Below, piece after piece: positions 1 to 7,700 of a stretch of DNA of 10,321 bases; positions within the stretch are counted from its first letter, which is position 1, and each line of letters begins with the position of its first letter. The translations under genes were made by a program, and so were the position numbers. This stretch comes from Saccoglossus kowalevskii (lineage: Eukaryota > Hemichordata > Enteropneusta > Harrimaniidae). Location: NCBI RefSeq assembly GCF_000003605.2, contig NW_003113965.1:233899-244219 (forward strand), in the 5' to 3' direction. Below the pieces are notes generated by a model that did no database searches, was not told the DNA's origin, and saw only the letters and a list, made by a program, of their open reading frames with translations.

Positions 1-626
1 TATTCATTATACATCATCTATGATCATGTCATAGACAGATATATTGGTTTGACAATCCTATTCAAAATGGCCAAATGGTGGCCTTTTTTGTGCTAAACAA
101 TCATCAAATATCTAGCATTTCTGGCATTTATGGATGGATTTCGTTCAAACTTGGTACATACATGTATATTTGACATAACAGGTTCCTTATGCACATCATT
201 TATTTTTCAGATCGGATTCAAAATGGCTGTCTGGCGGCCATTTTGTTTTAATGAATGGGCTTCTAGACCCATATCTCCGACTTGTTTTGACTGATAATAT
301 TTTTAAATTTTAAATATTCATTATACATCATGTCATAGATAAACAGATATATTGGTTTGACTATCTATTCAAAAAGGCCGAATGGTGGTCATTTTTGTGC
401 TAAAAAATTATCAAATCAAAAGCATTTATGGGTGGATTTCGTTCAAACTTGGTACGTACATTAGACATTACGGGTTCCTCATGCTCGTCATTTTATTTTT
501 CAGATTGGATTCAAAATGGCTGACTGGCGGCCATATCTCTTAAATGCTTTGACTTATTATATTCAAATTTTATATATTCGTTATACATCATGTTATATAT
601 GTACATGTATACAAAATGGCTGATTT
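1..626. repeat. Divergent tandem repeat, about 260-314 bp period, 2+ copies
   Basis: The phrase TATTCATTATACATCA recurs at 1, at 315, and with one change at 575, so two full copies and the start of a third are present. Shared blocks inside each copy include ATATTGGTTTGAC, GGATTTCGTTCAAACTTGGTA and GGATTCAAAATGGCTG, with ACTGGCGGCCAT or CTGGCGGCCATT near the end. Copy 2 is about 54 bases shorter through internal deletions. Each copy has short palindromic pairs of AAAATGGC with GGCCATTTT. No coding potential is seen. It could be a degenerate satellite or part of a transposon running in from the left. The region 627-780 that follows shows no recognisable feature. Confidence 0.8.
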
Positions 627-779
627 TGAATGCTGTTCCAGAGCAATATTTATGGACAAGTACTTGTTTAACGATCAGATACAAATGTCAATCATTTTAA
701 TGTTAAAAAATCATATTCCTGACATGGTTATATTCCAGCTATATTACTATAAACAAAACTATATATCTTAAATTTGATA

Positions 780-863
780 ACTAACGAGGACTGTGCCATG
801 CATGGCTTGTTTTTGCTGTACTTATCCTATGTAAATCTTTTTACACGAAGGCAATAAAGTTAC

Positions 864-895
<32 letters not shown>
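780..895 (+). mobile_element. Probable 3' end of a non-LTR retrotransposon (LINE/SINE tail)
   Basis: The sequence ends with TACACGAAGGCAATAAAG followed by a run of ATT triplets (about 862-895). An AATAAA-like signal close to a short ATT microsatellite is the usual 3' tail of several invertebrate LINE clades and their SINE partners. No open reading frame is attached, so this would be a 5'-truncated copy. The 5' limit given is arbitrary. A plain microsatellite in unique DNA is the alternative. Confidence 0.45.
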
Positions 896-897
<2 letters not shown>

Positions 898-1019
898 GTT
901 ACCTCATTACACAAGTGTTTTTGAACCATCAAGGTGGATGTTATTGGCAATTCTCCTGTTAGTCTGTGTAATAGTTATTTTAAAATTCTATAGTAGGCCG
1001 GTGTTTTGAAGCCAAACAA

Positions 1020-1440
1020 AGCATAGCGAGCGAACATGACTGGAAAGCTAGTGGGTGCTAGCCAACTTAGAAGGAGAACCAACAGGGATTTTAATCTGAC
1101 TGTATAAGTGAAAAAACACATCTGAAAACACGGATACCTTCATTTGTTCATGCAAACTGTATCCAGACATTTACCGGGCAGTTGATGCTGAGGAAATACA
1201 AGTCACGACAGTCGATCTCGTTTCACAAATTGTGTAGTGTTAATCACTACAAAAACAGTAAAAATTCATACCCCTGTACTCGTAGACATCATTTATCGCA
1301 TTTGCTTGAATAAATCAGCACGTACATGTACCAGATGGAACGCTTTGACCGAGTGCAATTTAGCGTACTGCGCAGATTACGATGCTCAATAATTGGATAC
1401 ATTATCGCGAATAGTCTGCTGCAATGACGTCATAAAATCC
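1020..1440 (+). promoter_or_regulatory. Candidate BRAP promoter / 5' region with CRE palindrome
   Basis: This stretch is visibly richer in CpG than the flanking AT-rich DNA. It holds a perfect cAMP-response element TGACGTCA at 1425-1432, an inverted CCAAT pentamer (ATTGG, 1392-1396) and a CTGCGCAG palindrome (1368-1375) resembling half of an NRF-1 site. It ends about 65 bases before the first recognised exon. These facts fit a TATA-less housekeeping promoter or a 5' untranslated first exon. The transcription start cannot be seen. A short frame beginning ATGACTGG at about 1036 was considered as a first coding exon but lacks family support. Confidence 0.35.
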
Positions 1441-1496
1441 ACTGGTATTGATAATGCTATAATATAATATTTAATATATGTTCATTTTTTGTTTAG

Positions 1497-1715
1497 CTCA
1501 AAGAAGAATGTCTGATTTTGGAAACAATGATGAACAAACTGAACAGACAATACCAGATAAGGAAGTGGAGTCATCCACAAATAGTGGAGAAACATCTGGA
1601 AAGAGTCTGGAGACAGGGGAGTGCAAACGGAAAAGTGTAACTCCAGATCTCATCAAGACACACCAAGGAGTTCGTGAATTAAAAGAGATTTCAATAGAGA
1701 CAGTTAATTATAAAG
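1497..1715 (+). CDS. BRAP: BRAP exon 1 of the window (N-terminal segment)
   Basis: The exon is bounded by a pyrimidine-rich acceptor (ttcattttttgtttag, AG at 1495-1496) and a donor AAAG|GTAGGT with GT at 1716. The frame holds MSDFGNNDE from the ATG at 1508 and ends in phase 1. Residues near [15 protein letters not shown] align with the HQHLGRREMTDVIIET region of vertebrate BRAP, which supports the exon as coding although it is the least conserved part. The ATG at 1508 matches an internal Met-Ser-Asp of the human protein, whose N-terminus extends about 30 residues further. The bases CTCAAAGAAGA before 1508 are therefore either 5' UTR or the end of a coding segment spliced from an upstream exon. 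An in-frame ATG at 1478 lies inside the polypyrimidine tract and is unlikely to be used if the acceptor is real. Confidence 0.8.
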
Positions 1716-4700
1716 GTAGGTTTCACAATGGTGACAGGAATTATGTCTGTGCACTATCTCTCTAGGTTGACTGACATGGTCTGCAGTAACATTTCTGTAG
1801 TCTAGTAGCTTTGGAGCTCACTCAGCACACATTACCTATCAAAATACCAGTTTGTACCTCCAGAGAAAGAATTAGATATGTTCTGACCCATCAGCTGGCA
1901 ATTAATTTTCTGTTCACTAAGAAATCTTGCGTATTGCGTCAAAGGCACAGACTGAACATCTTTTGTTGTTATTCTTGGGGGCGGACAATCGAGCATTTTC
2001 ACCACCTGGCACTCGTAACGGTGAAAACAAGGGCCGAAAACTCTCAGAAAACGGTACTTTGGGATGGTTGTTGAGACTCCCCTGAACAGTGTAACAAGAT
2101 TACCCCTGCATGTCCAACATATTTAAATTTGATTTTCTCGGAATTTAGCTATTTCCACTGGCTCTTCGACCGGCGTTCCACACCAGCTCGCGTGGGGCCC
2201 ATAGAAATACATGGTACAGTGGTGCACGGCTTAACAACGTGGATCGTCTTGTGACGTAGCTCCGCCCCGAGGATAGCTCAATGTCAAAATGCTGATTATT
2301 GAAGAGGGGAATATGGCATTGAAATTCCCCCTCCTTCATAAACATTGATCAACATCAAATACATGTAGCATATTATTAAAGGGTGGTAGTCGTCGCACCA
2401 CACATGCACGAGATATATGGGTCTCATATAAACAAAGATGGTGACTTTTGCTGTTTTGCAGATCAACGAGTACAAACTGAGATGTAACTAAGCTTTAATT
2501 AGGTGTTTTTCATGTGATTGGAAGGTATCGAAAGAGTTACCGGTGGTAAAGATCAAACCTCATACTTGTGATTTCCATTAGAAGAGCGCATTGGATTGTG
2601 GGAAAATCAATGTTTATCAATAAACATGTTGCACATGCGAGGCGCGATGACTACCACCCTTTAAGCTATAATCTTTGTTTGTTCTGTTTTTATGTTCCAT
2701 TTCACACATAATGCGGATCTCGCAGTGAACCAAAAACGATCTGTTGAATATGGAAATAAAACAATTACAACAAATTTGCATTTTCAATTTCTATTAAATG
2801 CTCTCTCGATACATGATGGGAATTCTATATTTATCAAAACACAAATAGTTTCTCTGTCAACTATCATACGTACAAATGATGGTTTTATTGTCAACAATCT
2901 CTGCATGTTTGTTAAATGATGCATGCATTTCAATTATCATTATGTAATAGTGGGGACACTATAGCATAGTAACCAACATTGTTTTGGTGTACTGAATGTC
3001 ATTTATTAGGAATTCTGTGAAATTGATTTGCTAATTATGTATGCGAGCATATTTTCCAATACTGTAAAATGACTAATTTTCACTGGGTTTAAGTTTCGCT
3101 GATTGACCATTTCAGTATGGGTTTCAGTGGGTTTTAAATTCACAGTTTTATCATTTACATAATGTGTTCTATGCTAAATTTTATATACCGGTATGCTAAA
3201 TTTTATATTAATTAACCCTTTTACAGTAAATGATTATCTTCGGACTACACTGAAATGTATTGTACTTGTGAGGAGTCAAAAAGGATACAAAGATTTTAGG
3301 AATATTGGCAGTTGTCAAAAATGCCCAATAAATAAGGAACATTTTTTGTTTACTGTAGCTATACATACCGTAGTATGACCCAATAACTTCCACTTACATG
3401 CACACTTGTTATTATCGGTATTTATTGTTATCGACCGGTAGTGCTCATTTTAATATTGTGTTTATGTTCAGTTGACCTGATAATGTAAAATACTTTATTG
3501 TCACTTGGAATTAATTTTCGCTATTCAGTAAAAATAAAATCCAGCGAATATAATTTTTTTCCTATATTTTACATTCAACTTGCCAAAAATCAGTGAAAAT
3601 AAATTCCCTACAAAACACCCGAAAAGTCTTTTCAGTGAAAATTAGTTACAGCTAAAATAAAGGATTTTACAGTATTATATATAATCTATACACTCTATTA
3701 TTTTGTGTCCGGCTAAATAAAAAACATTTTTTGGTGCATACATATATTAGATACTGTAAAATCTGTATTAGAAACCGCAGCTTCAATTAAAATGGCATAA
3801 TGCAATGGAAAGGATGCGGCTTTTATTAGAGCATCTACACATATGAGAAATGGTGAATTTTTGGTTCTCAATTATTCAGAAAGAATGGGTGCGACTTCTA
3901 TTAGGGATGCGGCTTCTAATACAGATTTTACGGTAGTAGGGATTTTTTTATTCTTCTATACATTTACAACTGTGTTTCATTTTTTTTCTTGCAAATAATA
4001 ACTGTTTTGCAGATATGTGTGTCATAAATCAATTTAAAGTTATTTACATTACTTATATTTGCAAAGTTTTGAATTTCTGTAAAATATCATTCAAAGCCCG
4101 ACACAAGTTTGTAAAAATATGGCTATTGGTCAGACAGTAAAAATAGGAAAGATCGGGTTTTAGAACCAACATAATTTTTTTTTCTCTTGGCCCAAATGAA
4201 GTATAATAGTCTATGATAATGCATGTTGTTCTGTGAAATGATAGCAAGGGTCAAAGTTGATTATCTGAATCTGCTTATACAGTTAATGGTGGTTATAAAT
4301 TATATGAATTTACAGTTTATTTGCCATTTAATTTTAACTTTTATCAATAGTTTCTATGGTAACACATTCATCACAAATGTGCAAGTTGACATAAAATGGA
4401 ATATCACTGTTATTGCTTGACAGTCATTTCAATTTTCCGATCGAATAGAACACTTAGTTGATGTTTAACATACTGTAAAATACTTTATTTTAGCTGGAAT
4501 TAAATTTCGCTAAAAAGACTTTTGGGTGTTGTGTATGGAATTTATTTTTACACTGATTTTTGATGAGTTGAATGTAAAATATAGGAAAAAAGGTATATTT
4601 GCTGGATTTTATTTTAACTGAATTATTCCTTCCCCGAAAATCATGAAAATTATATAAAACATATATTTAACAGTTCACTTTAACCCCAGGTATTGTTATT

Positions 4701-7700
4701 TTATTCCTTTCAGATATTGAGTTTAAAGCAGATGAAACAGCACTGCAGGGGGATGACACATCAACTGTTAATGACAAAGACAACACTCAAGTATTGAGTG
4801 TGGAATGTGAAATTGAATCACCTGATAAAGATGTTAATATTTCTCATTGCAACGAACCAAAAGATAAAACTCAAATTAAACCAGCTGGTCAGAAACCTAA
4901 AACTGAAAATGTTAAATCGTTTGCACAAGTGACAAGACGTCAGCAGCTGCCTTCCATTTCGCTGGTTGAACCATCGCCAGATCACAAAGGTGGTCCCGGT
5001 AGTCGTCCTGGGAGCGGTTCAGCACGGTCACAGGGGGTTAAGAGTCACAGTCCAGTCACGAAGATACCAAGTCAGATTTCATTCTTTTCTGGGAATCCCA
5101 GTGTCGAAATCACTAAAGGGATCTTACACCTCTACAAAGAGACGTAAGAAATTTACTTTCATTAATTGTTTACTTGTACATTACAGTAAAAATCATCTAA
5201 AGCATGTTTATGTTAAGGTAGAAGCCTACTCATAAATTAAAAAACCCAGAATTTATTCATTTTACAATAAATTGTACTCCAAGGCAATATAAGGATATTG
5301 ACCTAAAAAAAGTTGGGGGTCACCAGCCTTTTATTCGAAAAATTAAAGTCGCCATTTTAACACTTATAACACTTTTACCACAGGTTCCTATGGCAGAGAT
5401 ATTATGCAATATTTCAATATCTAGCCTGGTGACATAGGCTGAAAAAATCATATATTGTTAATGATGGAGTACTTTTTGTTGTTCTGAATTATTTAAATAA
5501 TCCGGGTTTTAAAAAGTGTCATAAAATGCAATTTTCCAAAAATATTAGGACACATTTCTAAAAGCATAACTGTAACACACAAAATAATGCTATTTCATTG
5601 TACCATGAGACATTAGCATCATGATTGTACATAACAAACTAATGAACATTGTCGTGCGATTTATGACCAGTTTTGTCAAAAATTATGACTGGGCTTCTAC
5701 CTTAATATATATATTTATAAACAAAATGTCATCACTCTTAAATGAGAACATTGGATTGGTTAGGTAGTTCGTTTCCATTAAAAAAACATACCGGTACTCA
5801 GAAATTCCCGAAATCCAGCAAGAGGGGTTGGGTTACAATAATGTTGAAAATTCGACAAAACCATTGGAAAATTAATCAAAAATACAAGTATAGAGTATTT
5901 TACAATTGATTCCTATTTCAGAAACATTGCATCGTATTTCACAATTTTGTTTTGTGACCTATGATAAAAAAATGAAATGGCATATGTCCATGAAATATGT
6001 GTTTTTGCATGGAATCAAATGGAAAATGGTCACTTTTTTAGATCATTTTGTATATATATATATATAAATATTTACCGGTACATTTCAACCAATCCTTAAA
6101 TCTCTGTAAAAACTTAAAACATGAATGACTTGCATGTATGTAAATCATCACACAACAATTTTTGGATGATTTACCAAGATAGTTTTATAATTTTAAGGTT
6201 TTGGTTTAGAAATAATTTAAAACATACAAAATTAATAGTTCTTTGCAGTGTACTTTAAAATTGTAAATCATTTTGTTGTTGAGTAATTCCATTAACAATC
6301 TGATAAAATGTTTGGGTTCATGGATTATTATGATGTCACCTGTAAAGTACAAGTGATATCCGGTGATAACCTCCTAATATTCTGTTTTGTTTGATAGGTT
6401 TATGACCTCGCTGGATGATAATACTCCAAGGAGTGAAATGATCGTGTTGCTCGGTGTTCCGGCAGCAATGACCATTCACGATCTGGTACAGTTTACGGCT
6501 CCGGTTAGTCCAAATATTGAGTTGATCCGAATTATCCGAGACTCCACTCCTAATCAATACATGGTACTTATGAAGTTCAAAGACCAAGTAAGTATCAAGG
6601 GTATACAAATATTGAATCCAAGGTGGATTGTCATCGTGACAGTGTTTATTTGAATTTCATGCATTTTTTTTTTTACACACAATGATTACATTGCATGGAA
6701 TCCATATCAAATATCATTCGAGCAACAACTGTAGTGCTTAATTCAAGTGAAATTAAACACAAATTTGAAGGAATTTTAAGACCATGAAGTGAATATTTCG
6801 CTGAGACAGTGAAAAAACCCTTCACTTATAAGATGTGGGTATGCAAGTATGTGATATATGATGATGATTTGATCTTTATTGCATGTAATCATACATATAA
6901 TATAATTCATGGTGAGAATCATTTCTCTCAATGGTCTAAAATCATTTCGTAGAATATTCACTGATTTAATTTTAGCAGATCCATGTATAATGTAAGTAAG
7001 GAAAATAAAATAATATCATAGCTTTGTTTAACATTTTGCTAACCAGCACATAAATAGATTAGCTCTAGCTTGGGACCTGCTCTAACAAACATTTCCCATT
7101 ATAGTTATGGTATTAATCAGGACACGTACAAACATGCAAATGTCAATATTTTATCTTCAGAGTGCAAACAGATGACATGTGCCTCACGCAGAAACATGCG
7201 TTTCCTATGCAGGATTAAAAATGAGTCGTAAAGGTATACATGTGATAATGAAAATTTCTGCTTACATGCACAACTCTTCCAAGGGGGATTTGGATTATAA
7301 TACAATCTAAATCCAACTTCAAGGCAATAAACTTTCCTTTGAGCTGAGCTCTTTTGTTAAAGGGCGTCGGTCGTCGTGCTGCACATGTGCGAAATTTGTG
7401 TTGATAACATTGATTTTCCCACAATCCAGTGCGCTCTTCTAATGGAAATCACAAGTATGAGGTTTGACCTGAGCGTGACTTGCACTAATTACTGCAGGTG
7501 ACTCCATTGATACGTCCCATCACCTAAAAAATACCTTGGTATTGTCTCACTTTTTACTCGTTGATCTGTGCAACAGTCAAAGTTGCCATCTTTGTTTATA
7601 TGAGACCCGTATATCTCTCGTATGTGTGGCGCGACGACATAACCCTTTACAAGTACAACAGCAAATATTCTGTTGGTATTACAAGGAAATCTTGGAAACT

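Noticed and set aside
1036-1107. Short frame starting ATGACTGGAAAG as BRAP first coding exon
   Set aside because: A GG|GTGCTAG donor would fit the phase, but it is a poor donor and the residues do not resemble BRAP N-termini.
1811-2345. Open frames on both strands (87 and 66 codons) in intron 1
   Set aside because: They have no known motif, no splice logic linking them to BRAP, and coincide with the CpG-richer stretch where stop codons are less frequent.
4966-5235. Second plus-strand frame across exon 2
   Set aside because: It is out of frame with the BRAP reading that matches the family at both ends, and it runs past the donor.
5905-5960. Cryptic exon after TATTTCAG in intron 2
   Set aside because: No family-like reading follows, and exons 2 and 3 join seamlessly in phase without it.
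6336-6608. 90-codon minus-strand frame
   Set aside because: It is the shadow of BRAP exon 3, whose plus-strand reading is strongly conserved.
6787-6962. Possible MITE with GTGAATATT / AATATTCAC ends
   Set aside because: Only about nine bases match and the outer sequences disagree, too little to claim an element.
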